Positions 8,770-17,289 are shown, counted from the first letter of the stretch. The stretch is 64,000 nt of DNA from Xanthomonas campestris pv. badrii (GCF_012848175.1 NZ_CP051651.1:4843501-4907500); one strand, 5' to 3'. Notes: a model not told the origin generated them from the letters alone. A program made the numbers and translations.

Positions 8770-8910
8770 CTAAGGCAATGCGTCGACGCCCGCGTCGACG
8801 AAGCCGCGCACCTTGGAGCAGCCGCGACGTCCTTCCACATGCACCACATGCACCGGTTCCGGCGCGATTTGGAAGTCTTCGCGCTGGAAACCCATGCGGC
8901 CGAGATTGCG
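8770..8910 (-). pseudogene. LysR-type regulator C-terminal remnant
   Basis: A minus-strand frame ending at 8770 reads EDFQIAPEPVHVVHVEGRR and then SKVRGFVDAGVDAL before a stop. This is the usual C-terminal end of the LysR substrate-binding domain (pattern PVHVVHVEGRR, KVRAFVD, V-x-AL). No DNA-binding helix-turn-helix or other LysR domain is readable upstream in any frame between here and 9134, so this is best seen as the leftover end of a regulator gene. The rest of the 8600-9134 gap holds only the G13 tract and no supported gene. Confidence 0.5.
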
Positions 8911-9134
8911 CAGATCATCGGCGCGTTCCTGCCGCGCGCGCTGCAGACGGCGACCTGAGTCGCCGGCATCGGGTCGGGGGATGCATTCACGAGGCGGGCC
9001 GCCGTCATGCTGGCCGTGCGTGGAAGGCAATGACAAGCGGCTCCAGCCAGGCCACCGGTGGCCGTAGCGCCCGCCGGCCGATCCTGCAAACGGCCGGGCT
9101 GCGCGATCAGCGGCGACCCGCGCGCCTGCCAGAC

Positions 9135-9593
9135 CTAATCGGCAGACAGCGAGCCCAGCGTGAAGCCGGACACCGCGTTGACCTTGCCGCGCCACAGCAC
9201 GCCACGGTTGCTTGGCAGCGGCTGGCCGCCGGGTGAGAAGCAACGCGATTCGATCAGGTGGATGAACTGCGGCGGCGTGCTGCCTTGCTGCGCATCGTCT
9301 TCGGTGTCGTAGATGCTGGCATGGCTGGCGAATGCAAGACGCACGTCTTCCTTCTCTTCGTCGCTACCGGGAAACGCCGCAGAAAATTCCTGTGCAAAGG
9401 CTTCGAAGTACTGCTTGCCGCTCACCAGCTGGCCCGAGACGATCACGCCTTCCACGAACAGGGTAATGCCGAACTGCGTATTCGAAGTGTTGGCAATGCC
9501 GACCAGCTTCTGCAGATACCAATCCACGCTCTGGCCGTCGAATGCCAGCTTGACGTCTTCCAGCGACGGTTGATGTTGTTCCTGGTCTGTCAT
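9135..9593 (-). CDS. GvpU-like small protein
   Basis: A 152-residue soluble protein. The segment from about residues 25-70, with WYLQKLVGIANTSN, then FGITLFVEGVIVSGQLVSG and KQYFEAFAQEF, resembles the GvpU family (gas-vesicle accessory protein). Xanthomonas is not known to make gas vesicles and no other gvp gene is visible, so the name only indicates a fold. The ATG at 9593 follows a good GAGGAG ribosome site. It sits between the HpxW-like gene and allC on the same strand, about 230 bp downstream of hpxW, and may be a separate unit. The family assignment is from memory and moderate. Confidence 0.6.
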   Translation of the reverse strand: MTDQEQHQPSLEDVKLAFDGQSVDWYLQKLVGIANTSNTQFGITLFVEGVIVSGQLVSGKQYFEAFAQEFSAAFPGSDEEKEDVRLAFASHASIYDTEDDAQQGSTPPQFIHLIESRCFSPGGQPLPSNRGVLWRGKVNAVSGFTLGSLSAD

Positions 9594-9820
9594 GGTGCTC
9601 TCCTCTAAGTGGATTCGGCGACGCGTCATGCGCATGGCGGATCTGGATCACTGACCATGCGTGCGCAAGCATGGCACACGTCCTCGCGCAGTGACTGCGG
9701 CCGGGTTCGCTCCGGCCGTGGCCAAAGCACCGTGTTGTGATGCATGAACACCTGTGCCGTCTGCACGCGGCCCCGCGTTGGCGTGGCACGGCCGCGGTGG
9801 TCGCCCGCCGCCTGCGGTGC

Positions 9821-11401
9821 TCACCAGCCTGCAACCACGCCGTCCGAGCGCGGGTCGCTGGCGCCGCTGATCACGCCATCGGCCTGCCGCACCAGTGCAC
9901 CGGCGTGCCCCATCACCGCCGTGTAGGCAGGCAGCAGTTCCACCGCATGCCCGGCCTCGCGCAGGGCCTGCACCAGCGCTGGATCGAAGCGGTCTTCCAG
10001 CTTCAGCGTGGTGCTGTCCTGGCCCCAGGTACGGCCGAGCAGCCAGCGCGGCGCCGTGATCGCCTGCTGCAGCGGCATGCCGAAGCGGGCGTAACGCGAA
10101 AACAGCGCGGCCTGGGTCTGTGGCTGGCCTTCGCCGCCCATGGTGCCGTAGGCCATGACGCGGCCATCGTCGAAGGTGGCCAGTGCCGGGTTGAGGGTGT
10201 GGAAGGGTTTGCGCCCCGGGGCGAGCGCGTTCCAGCCGTCTGCCGCCAGGCGGAAGCTGCAGCCGCGGTTCTGCCAGGTGATGCCGGTGCGCGGCAGCAC
10301 CAGGCCGCAGCCGAACTCGAAATAGGTGGACTGGATGCAGCTGACCGCACGCCCAGCGGCGTCGATGGCGCCGAACCAGACGGTGTCGCCTGCCTGCGAG
10401 GGTTGCGGCCAGGGCAGGGCGCGGCTCATGTCGATGCGTGCGGCCAGGGCGTCGAGCGCGGCGCTGTCGTCCAGCAATGCCTGTGCATCCAGCGTCATCC
10501 ACGCCGGGTCGCCGATATGCGCATCGCGGATCAGGAAGGCCTGCTTGGTGGCTTCGATCAAGCCGTGCACATGCGCAAGGCTGTCGGCCTGGGTCACCTG
10601 CAGGCGGTCGAACAACGCCAGGATCAGCAGCGAGGCCAGGCCCTGGGTGGGTGGGGCGTGGTTGTAGACGCGTGCACCGGCAATGCCCACCGACAACGGC
10701 ACGCTGCGATCGGCGCGGTGCGCGGCCAGGTCGTCGGCATGCAGTGGGCTGCCGAGCGCATGCAGGTCGGCGGCGATGTCGGCGGCCAGTGCACCGCGAT
10801 AGAAGCTGTCCAGGCCGGCGTCGGCCAGCCGCTGCAGGGTGTGTGCCAGCTGCGGTTGCTGCAGCAGCGCGCCCTCGCGCAGGGGCACGCCGTGGGGTTC
10901 GAAGATGCGTGCGTAGGCGCCGGGCTGGCAGCGCAGCTCGGCGCCCTTGCTGGCCGCGATCTGCGCGCCGCCGGCAGTGACCGGCACACCGGCGCCGGCG
11001 TGATGGATGGCATCGGCGAGCAGGCGCTGCAGCGGCAGCCGGCCATCGGCCCGTTGCAGCGCCAATGCCCAGCCGGAGACGGTTCCGGCCACGGTATTGG
11101 CCGCACCCGGGCCGCGCCACGGGATGCCGGCCCGGCCGGCGTAGAAGCCCAGGGTCGCTGCGCGCGCGGCGCGGCCGCAGGCATCGATGGCGTGGACGTG
11201 GCCATCCGGCTCGCGGATCAGCCAGAAGCCGTCGCCGCCGATGCCGGTCATGTGCGGGTACACCACGGCCAGGCAGGCGGCGGTGGCAACGGCCGCTTCG
11301 ATGGCGGTGCCGCCGTCGCGCAACACATCGCGGCCGGCCTGTGCGGCCAGGTGATGCGGGGCCACCACCATGCCGCGGCAGGCGCGCAAGGTCTGCAGCA
11401 T
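9821..11401 (-). CDS. hpxW: Oxamate amidohydrolase-like gamma-glutamyltransferase family protein
   Basis: A 526-residue Ntn hydrolase of the gamma-glutamyltransferase superfamily. The N-terminal MVVAPHHLAAQAGRDVLRDGGTA region and HMTGIGGDGFWL are typical. The autoprocessing site is expected just before T340 in GDT-VWFGAID, and GTMGGEGQPQTQ follows in the small subunit. There is no obvious signal peptide, unlike periplasmic GGT. In Klebsiella, HpxW hydrolyses oxamate to oxalate and ammonia at the end of the oxalurate branch. Here the start codon overlaps the amidase stop by one base (TGATG), so the two proteins are translationally coupled. This supports the HpxW reading over glutathione degradation. 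Confidence 0.83.
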   Translation of the reverse strand: MLQTLRACRGMVVAPHHLAAQAGRDVLRDGGTAIEAAVATAACLAVVYPHMTGIGGDGFWLIREPDGHVHAIDACGRAARAATLGFYAGRAGIPWRGPGAANTVAGTVSGWALALQRADGRLPLQRLLADAIHHAGAGVPVTAGGAQIAASKGAELRCQPGAYARIFEPHGVPLREGALLQQPQLAHTLQRLADAGLDSFYRGALAADIAADLHALGSPLHADDLAAHRADRSVPLSVGIAGARVYNHAPPTQGLASLLILALFDRLQVTQADSLAHVHGLIEATKQAFLIRDAHIGDPAWMTLDAQALLDDSAALDALAARIDMSRALPWPQPSQAGDTVWFGAIDAAGRAVSCIQSTYFEFGCGLVLPRTGITWQNRGCSFRLAADGWNALAPGRKPFHTLNPALATFDDGRVMAYGTMGGEGQPQTQAALFSRYARFGMPLQQAITAPRWLLGRTWGQDSTTLKLEDRFDPALVQALREAGHAVELLPAYTAVMGHAGALVRQADGVISGASDPRSDGVVAGW

Positions 11402-12861
11402 CACTGGCCCTCCGCAGGGGGGCTGAAGGCCAGGTGTCCATCGCGTTCGAGCTGCGCGGCGAGGGCGAACAGGCGGTCTTCGCGGCCGGGCGCGGCGATC
11501 AGCTGCACGCCCAACGGCAGGCGCCCCGGCCGCGGCAGCGGCGCGGCCAGCACCGGGCACCCGGCCAGGCCGAGCGGCTGGGTGAAGATGCCCAGGTTGG
11601 CGCGTGCCGAGACAGGCAGGCCATCGATCTGGATGGTGTCCTGATCGATGCGCGGCGCCACGCACGGCGTGGCAGGGGCGATCAGCACGTCCACCTCGTC
11701 CCACAGCGCCCGCATCGCGGTGGCGAACCAGCGCGCGAACGCCTGCGCATCGGCCACTGCGCTGGCCGGCAGCTGCAACCCGGCCAGCAGGCGGTCGCGC
11801 GTGGCCGGGTCGAACTGCTCGGCCTGCGTCCCCAGGGCGGCGCGATGGCGGTGGCCACCTTCGGCGGCGGTCAGCACGAAGGCCGCCGCGCGGGCACGCT
11901 CGGCTTCCGGCAACTGGATCGCCGCGGTGCTGTTGCAGGCCTGCATCAGCGCGCCCAGGCCGGCCTCCAGCTCGGGATCGAGATTGTGCTGGAACCAGCC
12001 GCCAAGCCGGGCGATGCGCAGCGTGTCGGCAGTGCAGGCTGCAACTGGCTGCCCGAGCATCACTTCGTGCACGCGGCGCAGATCGGCCACGCAGGTCGCG
12101 AATGGCCCCACCACGTCCAGCGCATCGACGAAGGGAAACACGCCCTCCAGCGGAATTGCGCCATGCGTCGGGCGCAGGCCATACACGCCGCATAGCGCGG
12201 CGGGCACGCGGATCGAGCCGTTGGTGTCCGAGCCCAGCGCGAACGGCACCAGCCCCGCCGCCACCGCCGCCGCCGAGCCACCCGACGAGCCGCCGGCCAG
12301 ATGCTGGGGGTCGTGCGGGTTGGCGGTGGTGCCGTAGTGCGCGTTGACGGTGGCAAACCCGTAGGCGAATTCGTCCATGTTGGCGGTGCCGACCAGTACC
12401 GCACCGGCATCGCTCAGGCGTTGCACCACCGCCGCATCGCGATGGGCCGGCGCGCAGTGCGCGCGTACCGCCGCGCCGGCGGTGGTGACCTGGCCGGCGA
12501 CATCGAACAGGTCCTTGACCACGAACGGCACGCCCGCCAGCGCACCGCCATCGCTGCCACCGGTCAGCGCCGCCTGCACGCGCGCGGCATCGGCGGCGGC
12601 GCGCGCCGGCAGCAGGCGGGTGATCGCACACAGGCGGTCGTTGGCCTGGTGGATGCGCGCCAGGGTCTGGGTGGCCAGGCGCGCGGCTTGCGCGTGCTGG
12701 CTGCGCGTTTTGGCGACGATGGCCGCGATCTGGCCCCGCGGGCCAGCCGTGTCATGGGTGGCGGCGCGCGGTGGGGTGAAGCTGGCCAACACGTGCGCAT
12801 GGCCGCGCAGGATGTCGGTATTGCGATCGATGCCGGCTTGCCACTGCGCTGGGAGTTGCAT
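11401..12861 (-). CDS. hpxY: AtzE/HpxY-like amidase with fused HpxX-like N-terminus
   Basis: A 486-residue amidase-signature enzyme. The catalytic triad is readable as K116 (FVVKDLFD), cis-Ser in GGSSGGS at 190-196 and nucleophile S216 in GSDTNGSIR. Closest named relatives by context are AtzE and HpxY. Residues 3-31 (LPAQWQAGIDRN and so on to HVLASFTPP) resemble DUF4089, the small AtzG/HpxX subunit that normally is a separate polypeptide with AtzE/HpxY, so the subunit appears fused and slightly shortened. No separate DUF4089 gene is visible nearby. The likely substrate is oxalurate or a related ureide, an inference from the neighbours pucG, hpxW and hpxZ. Confidence 0.83.
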   Translation of the reverse strand: MQLPAQWQAGIDRNTDILRGHAHVLASFTPPRAATHDTAGPRGQIAAIVAKTRSQHAQAARLATQTLARIHQANDRLCAITRLLPARAAADAARVQAALTGGSDGGALAGVPFVVKDLFDVAGQVTTAGAAVRAHCAPAHRDAAVVQRLSDAGAVLVGTANMDEFAYGFATVNAHYGTTANPHDPQHLAGGSSGGSAAAVAAGLVPFALGSDTNGSIRVPAALCGVYGLRPTHGAIPLEGVFPFVDALDVVGPFATCVADLRRVHEVMLGQPVAACTADTLRIARLGGWFQHNLDPELEAGLGALMQACNSTAAIQLPEAERARAAAFVLTAAEGGHRHRAALGTQAEQFDPATRDRLLAGLQLPASAVADAQAFARWFATAMRALWDEVDVLIAPATPCVAPRIDQDTIQIDGLPVSARANLGIFTQPLGLAGCPVLAAPLPRPGRLPLGVQLIAAPGREDRLFALAAQLERDGHLAFSPPAEGQ

Positions 12862-12911
12862 GGGTCACCTTGGGGTTGCTGGTGCTGGTGCGGGTGCGGG
12901 TGCGGGTCGGG

Positions 12912-12945
12912 CCCCTCTCCCGCCGGGAGAGGGGTTGGGGTGAGG
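12912..12945. repeat. REP hairpin
   Basis: CCCCTCTCCCG and CGGGAGAGGGG form an 11-bp inverted repeat around one base (12912-12934), followed by TTGGGGTGAGGG. This is the common Xanthomonas intergenic REP type. It pairs in opposite orientation with the element at 13031-13080, forming a REP doublet downstream of the nucleoside hydrolase gene. Confidence 0.8.
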
Positions 12946-12976
12946 GTGCCCCGGGAGCTGGAGGTGTGTCAGCGGC

Positions 12977-14161
12977 TCATGTCGCTGGCTCGTTGGCGTA
13001 CTCAGCGGGCACCGCATTTTTATCGGCTGGCGTCCCCTCATCCGCCCTTCGGGCACCTTCTCCCGGCGGGAGAAGGGGGAGCGGCAACCCGACTGCTGGC
13101 GGCTGCGGCGCAGTGAGGCGGTCGATCAACATCTGCTCGAATGCCTGCACATCCACCGCATGCACCACGCGTTGCGCCTGCTCGCCCAGCCCCGGCTGAT
13201 AGCCCGGTGCCCATGACAGGATGTCGCCATAGCCCGCGTCGAAGGCAGTGTTGGTGTCCACATACAGCGTCTCCACCTGCGTGGCCAACTCCGGCCGCAG
13301 CCACACCGCCGTGGCCAGCTCATCCCACATCGGAAAGCCCGGCTCGCGTCGGCGCAGTGCATGCCCGATCGCCGTGTCGGCGGCGCTCATGCGCGCGAGC
13401 AGGTGCGGGGTGAGTTCGGTGGCGGTGGAAGGGTCCACCGGCACCATGGTGATCTTGCGCCACGGGGCATGCATGACGATGCGGGCGGCTTCCGGATCCC
13501 AGCGGATATTGAATTCGCGGCGCGGCGAATTGACGAACTCGCGCGCGAATTGCCGTGCGCTCACGCTGTTGCGCTGCTGCCGCGGATTGAGGCTGCCGCC
13601 CATGTAGACCAGTTCGCGCGCGAGTGTGGCGAACGCCGGGTCCAGCGATTGCGCCAGCGCCAGATTGGTCAGCGGGCCGGTGGCGATGATGCTCACCTCG
13701 CCCGGGTACTGGCGCACCATGCGCAGCATGAACAACGCGGCCGGCTCGTCGGCCGGGCGCACCACGCTGGGATTGCCCAGCGCCAGGTCGGGCACCACGT
13801 CGTGCGCGTGGTAGCGCGGCGCGCTCTGCACGGTGTCGCCATCCACCCACTGCCGCGTCCACGCACCCTTCCACACCAGCTTGCCGTACAGCGCTTCCCA
13901 GCGCTCGGTGGCGGCCTCGCTGTTGAGCAGCGGATGCACCGGGCCCGGCAGCACCGGAATCTGCGGATGGCCGGCCAGTTCCAGCAGGCGGCAGGTATGC
14001 GCCAGCACTTCGTCGCGCCAGATATTGCCGCTCACCGCGCTGATGCCCAGCACCTCGACCTCGGGCGATTGCAGTAATAGCAGCTGCGCGGGCGTGAAGC
14101 CATCGATATCGTCTTCGAGGATGACGCGGCGTCTGGATGCGGTGGCGTTCGGGTCGGTCAT
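12977..14161 (-). CDS. Nucleoside hydrolase-like protein with REP-derived tail
   Basis: A 394-residue protein of the inosine-uridine nucleoside hydrolase superfamily, which would cleave purine nucleosides to free bases. Family features include EVLGISAVSGN, VLPGPVHPLL, ALFMLRMVRQYPGEVSIIATGPLTN and the MGGSL segment. The N-terminal metal site is unusual: the canonical DTDPG-x-DD is replaced by EDDIDGFTPA, so the second DD pair is missing and activity is uncertain. From about residue 359 the frame reads through a REP element (LLPPGEGARRADEG), giving a tail of about 35 residues not expected in the family. The ATG at 14161 fits the family start. It lies between the adenosine deaminase and amidase genes. 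Confidence 0.8.
   Translation of the reverse strand: MTDPNATASRRRVILEDDIDGFTPAQLLLLQSPEVEVLGISAVSGNIWRDEVLAHTCRLLELAGHPQIPVLPGPVHPLLNSEAATERWEALYGKLVWKGAWTRQWVDGDTVQSAPRYHAHDVVPDLALGNPSVVRPADEPAALFMLRMVRQYPGEVSIIATGPLTNLALAQSLDPAFATLARELVYMGGSLNPRQQRNSVSARQFAREFVNSPRREFNIRWDPEAARIVMHAPWRKITMVPVDPSTATELTPHLLARMSAADTAIGHALRRREPGFPMWDELATAVWLRPELATQVETLYVDTNTAFDAGYGDILSWAPGYQPGLGEQAQRVVHAVDVQAFEQMLIDRLTAPQPPAVGLPLPLLPPGEGARRADEGTPADKNAVPAEYANEPAT
13031..13080. repeat. REP hairpin inside a coding region
   Basis: CCTTCTCCCG and CGGGAGAAGG (13056-13076) form the hairpin; it is preceded by CCCTCATCCGCCCTTCGGGC. It is the opposite-orientation partner of the element at 12912-12945. Its sequence is translated as the C-terminal tail of the nucleoside hydrolase-like protein. 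Confidence 0.8.
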
Positions 14162-14312
14162 TGCGTTTCGGTCGTGGAGGTGGAATGGAGTGCAGCGGAG
14201 ATGGAGCGGACGTTGCATGAGCAGGCGCGTGCCTGCGCGCGGCGTAGCGTTGGCGGTGAAGCCTGTTCGCGCATGGGCGCGCTCCCGAGTGACGGGGGTG
14301 ATGCCGCAGGCA

Positions 14313-15857
14313 TTAACTGCGCTGCGCCAGCAGCGAGCGCTCGTACTGCGCCAGGTCGGTTTCCAGCTGCCATTGCAGCCGCGCCTTCTCGCTGGCCTGG
14401 CGAAAGGCACGGCAGTCGGCATCGTCTGCCTCGCGTTGCAATGCGTCGTGGCAGGACTGGACGCCGCTGCCATCGGCAGTCCACAGGCTGGCACCTGGCA
14501 GGAAACCATACGTCAGCCCGTTGCGCGCCAGTTGCTTGAGCGTGGGGTAATCGATGCCCTGTTCCTGCATGGCGCGTTGGTATTCGTGGGTCATGTCGGC
14601 ACGCGACACGCCGGCATCGTCGGTGGACAGCACCACCGGCACGCCTGCGCGCAGGTACATCGCAAGCGGATGGTGCGCGCCCTTGACGCCCAGAATCACG
14701 TCGTTGCTGGTCAGGTTGATTTCCACCGCCACATGGTGCTCGCGCATGCGCGCCAGCAGCCCGCTGGCATCGTCCTCGTAGGGCAGGTCCACGCCGTGGC
14801 CGATACGGCGTGCGCCGGCATCCACGGCCTGGCGGATATGCGAACGCAGCTGCGCCGGCGGTACCAGGCCCAGGGTCAGTTCGCCTGCATGCAGCGACAG
14901 CGCAACGCCTGGATAGCGCGTGGCGAAGAAGCGGAACATCGCCATATGCCGCGTGTAGTCGGCCAGCGCCACCGGGTTGTCTTCGGGCGCGACGATATTC
15001 ACCGCCACCGCACGGCTGCCGCCGGCGGCCACCAGCGCATGGGCCAGCGCCATCTGCCCGAACACCGCCGGGGGCGGCAGCACGCGCAGCACATACGGCA
15101 CATAGCGATAGGTGACCCGGCAGCCGGGGCGCGCATCGGCCTGGTCGCAGCGCAGCACGCGGCGAACCTGCGCATCGATATCGGCCAGCGCCGCCTGTGC
15201 GGCCTGCACCAGCGGCGGCAACGCCTGCTGCAGGGCGGCCAGGTTGGCACTGTCGTCATCGCCTCGCCAGGGCAGCGCCTGCATGCGCTGCGCGGCCTGA
15301 TCCATCTGCGGCGGATTGGCGATGATTTCCACGTAAGGCACGCGGTCGCGCGCGGCCTGGTCGAGCACCGCGGCCACCGTATCGGCCACGCGTGTGCGCA
15401 CCACCGCATCGAACTTGCCGAAGCTGCCGAAGAACTGGCCGTGCCCGGTGGGCTGCGCGGCAGTGGGCAGGAACCTGCGCATCGACAAGGCATCCACCAC
15501 CCGCCCGTACAACGCTGCATTGCGTGCGGCCAGGCCGCTGGCCGGCTCCTGCCCCTTGCCGCATGGCGGCGCGCGCAGGCTCAGGTCATCCAGTTGCACG
15601 CAGGCGCCGTCTTCGCTGGCCCACTGCAGATAGTCCTCGGCATACACCGAACCGGACAGGTGGTTGTGCAGGTCGCCGCCCTTGGGCATGGCCTGCAGCC
15701 AAGCGCGCAGCTGTGCAGGTTGCGCGGCGGCAGCGTGGAACAGCTGCGCCACCTGTTGCTCGCGCTGCTGCGCTGGCGCTTGCGCAGGACGTGCAAGCGC
15801 CACGCTCGGCAACACCGCGCACAAAGACAGGATCAGGTAGCGATGAAGACGTGGCAT
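14313..15857 (-). CDS. Exported adenosine deaminase-like protein
   Basis: A 514-residue metal-dependent deaminase of the adenosine/AMP deaminase superfamily. The first 25 residues (MPRLHRYLILSLCAVLPSVALA) look like a signal peptide, so it is probably periplasmic or secreted, like ADGF-type adenosine deaminases. Zinc-site motifs are DLHNHLSGS (His64, His66), LHAGELTLG, RIGHGVDLP and STDDAGVSRADMTHEY. It would deaminate adenosine outside the cytosol, feeding inosine and hypoxanthine to the permease and Rieske oxygenase encoded just upstream. The ATG at 15857 is used rather than a TTG at 15875. It is followed at 151 bp by the nucleoside hydrolase gene on the same strand. Confidence 0.87.
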   Translation of the reverse strand: MPRLHRYLILSLCAVLPSVALARPAQAPAQQREQQVAQLFHAAAAQPAQLRAWLQAMPKGGDLHNHLSGSVYAEDYLQWASEDGACVQLDDLSLRAPPCGKGQEPASGLAARNAALYGRVVDALSMRRFLPTAAQPTGHGQFFGSFGKFDAVVRTRVADTVAAVLDQAARDRVPYVEIIANPPQMDQAAQRMQALPWRGDDDSANLAALQQALPPLVQAAQAALADIDAQVRRVLRCDQADARPGCRVTYRYVPYVLRVLPPPAVFGQMALAHALVAAGGSRAVAVNIVAPEDNPVALADYTRHMAMFRFFATRYPGVALSLHAGELTLGLVPPAQLRSHIRQAVDAGARRIGHGVDLPYEDDASGLLARMREHHVAVEINLTSNDVILGVKGAHHPLAMYLRAGVPVVLSTDDAGVSRADMTHEYQRAMQEQGIDYPTLKQLARNGLTYGFLPGASLWTADGSGVQSCHDALQREADDADCRAFRQASEKARLQWQLETDLAQYERSLLAQRS

Positions 15858-15975
15858 GCGGTGAGCTCTGAGCAAAAAGTAGTGGCGTCATGGAGCTGCA
15901 GTGCGTGATGCAGCGTGCCGTGCAGTGTCGCGCGCGGCCGGGAATTAGCGCGATGCAAGCGGCCGGGTGCGTTCC

Positions 15976-17289
15976 TCATTCCAGCGCATGGCGCAGCACG
16001 AACAAGCCGGCGATCGCCCAGGTGGCCGGGTGCACGCCGCGCCAGCGGCCGCTGCCGAGCTTGAGCGCCGCGTAGGTGATGAAGCCCAGTGCCAGACCGG
16101 TGGCGATGGAGTAGGTGAGCGGCATGGCGAGCATGCAGATCGCCGCCGGTAACGCTTCGCTGACATCGTCCCATTGGATCTGGATGCACTCGCGCAGCAT
16201 CACCGAGGCCAGATAGATCAGTGCCGGCGCGGTTGCGTATGCCGGCACCATGGCCGCCAATGGCGAGAACAGCAGCGCCAGCAGGAACAAGGCGGCGACC
16301 ACCAGCGCGGTCAGGCCGGTGCGCCCACCCACCTGCACGCCGGCTGCGCTTTCCACGTAGGCGGTGGTACTGGAGGTGCCGAGCAACGAACCGGCCAGGA
16401 TGGCGGTGCTGTCGGCCAGCAGGGCGCGGTCGAACTGCTGGCGCTGCGCCTGCGTGCGCAGCAGGCCGGCGCGTTGTGCCACGCCCATCAAGGTGCCGGT
16501 GGCATCGAACATCTCCACCAGCACGAACACCAGCACCACATGCAGCACCGCCGCAAGCGCACCGCTGCCGCCGTGGCCATGCAGCGCGCCGGCAATATCC
16601 AGCTGCAGCAGCGTTGGCGCCAGGCTTGGCGGCAGCGACAGCACGCCCTGGTAGCGCACCAGGCCCAGCGCCAGCGCCGCGCTGGTGACGGCCAGGATGC
16701 CGAGCAACATCGCCCCCCGCACGCGGCGCAGGTCCAGCACGCCGATCAACAGCAGGCCAGCCAATGCCAGCAGCGGTTCGGGCCGATGCAGGTCGCCCAG
16801 GGTCAGCAGCGTTTGCGGATGCGCCACCACCAGCCCGGCCTTTTGCAGGCCGATCAGGGCCAGAAACAGGCCGATGCCGGCCGCGATCGCGCTGCGCAAC
16901 GTGCCCGGAATGCCGTCCACCAGCCAGCGCCGCGCGCCGGTGACGGTCAGCAGCAGGAACAGGCAGCCGGAGACGAACACCAGCCCCAGCGTCTGTTGCC
17001 AGCTGTAACCCAGCGTGCCCACCACGGTGAAGGCGAAGAACGCATTCAGGCCCATGCCCGGCGCCATGCCGATCGGGTAGTTGGCCAGCACCCCCATCAG
17101 CAGCGAGCCCAGCGCCGCGGCCAGGCAGGTCGCCACGAACACCGCGCCATGGTCCATGCCGGTGGTGGCCAGGATGTCGGGGTTGACGAAGAGGATGTAC
17201 GCCATCGTCAGGAAGGTGGTGGCACCAGCCAGCAGTTCGGTGCGCGGCGTGCTGCCGTTGGCGGCCAGCGCGAATCCGGGCCAGCGCAT
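15976..17289 (-). CDS. NCS2-family purine permease (AzgA-like)
   Basis: A 437-residue polytopic membrane protein of the nucleobase:cation symporter-2 AzgA/GhxP branch, with about 12 to 14 predicted membrane segments. Diagnostic motifs are the N-terminal ELLAGATTFLTMAYILFVNP, GMAPGMGLNAFFAF, the VEMFDATGTLMGV segment and LGTSSTTAYVESAAGV. AzgA-branch proteins usually move adenine, guanine and hypoxanthine. This fits its position directly downstream of the hypoxanthine oxygenase genes and upstream of the deaminase. The 258-bp gap upstream shows no copy of the TTGCA palindrome, so it may depend on read-through from hpxDE. Confidence 0.92.
   Translation of the reverse strand: MRWPGFALAANGSTPRTELLAGATTFLTMAYILFVNPDILATTGMDHGAVFVATCLAAALGSLLMGVLANYPIGMAPGMGLNAFFAFTVVGTLGYSWQQTLGLVFVSGCLFLLLTVTGARRWLVDGIPGTLRSAIAAGIGLFLALIGLQKAGLVVAHPQTLLTLGDLHRPEPLLALAGLLLIGVLDLRRVRGAMLLGILAVTSAALALGLVRYQGVLSLPPSLAPTLLQLDIAGALHGHGGSGALAAVLHVVLVFVLVEMFDATGTLMGVAQRAGLLRTQAQRQQFDRALLADSTAILAGSLLGTSSTTAYVESAAGVQVGGRTGLTALVVAALFLLALLFSPLAAMVPAYATAPALIYLASVMLRECIQIQWDDVSEALPAAICMLAMPLTYSIATGLALGFITYAALKLGSGRWRGVHPATWAIAGLFVLRHALE

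Noticed and set aside
8692..8958. 88-codon plus-strand frame as a gene
   Set aside because: It is the complement of the LysR C-terminal remnant and has no ribosome site or family match.
9737..11644. 635-codon plus-strand frame
   Set aside because: Antisense shadow of the HpxW-like and amidase genes.
9821..12631. 936-codon minus-strand frame suggesting an amidase-GGT fusion
   Set aside because: Its first half is the wrong frame of the amidase gene; the real genes are separate and overlap by one base at 11401.
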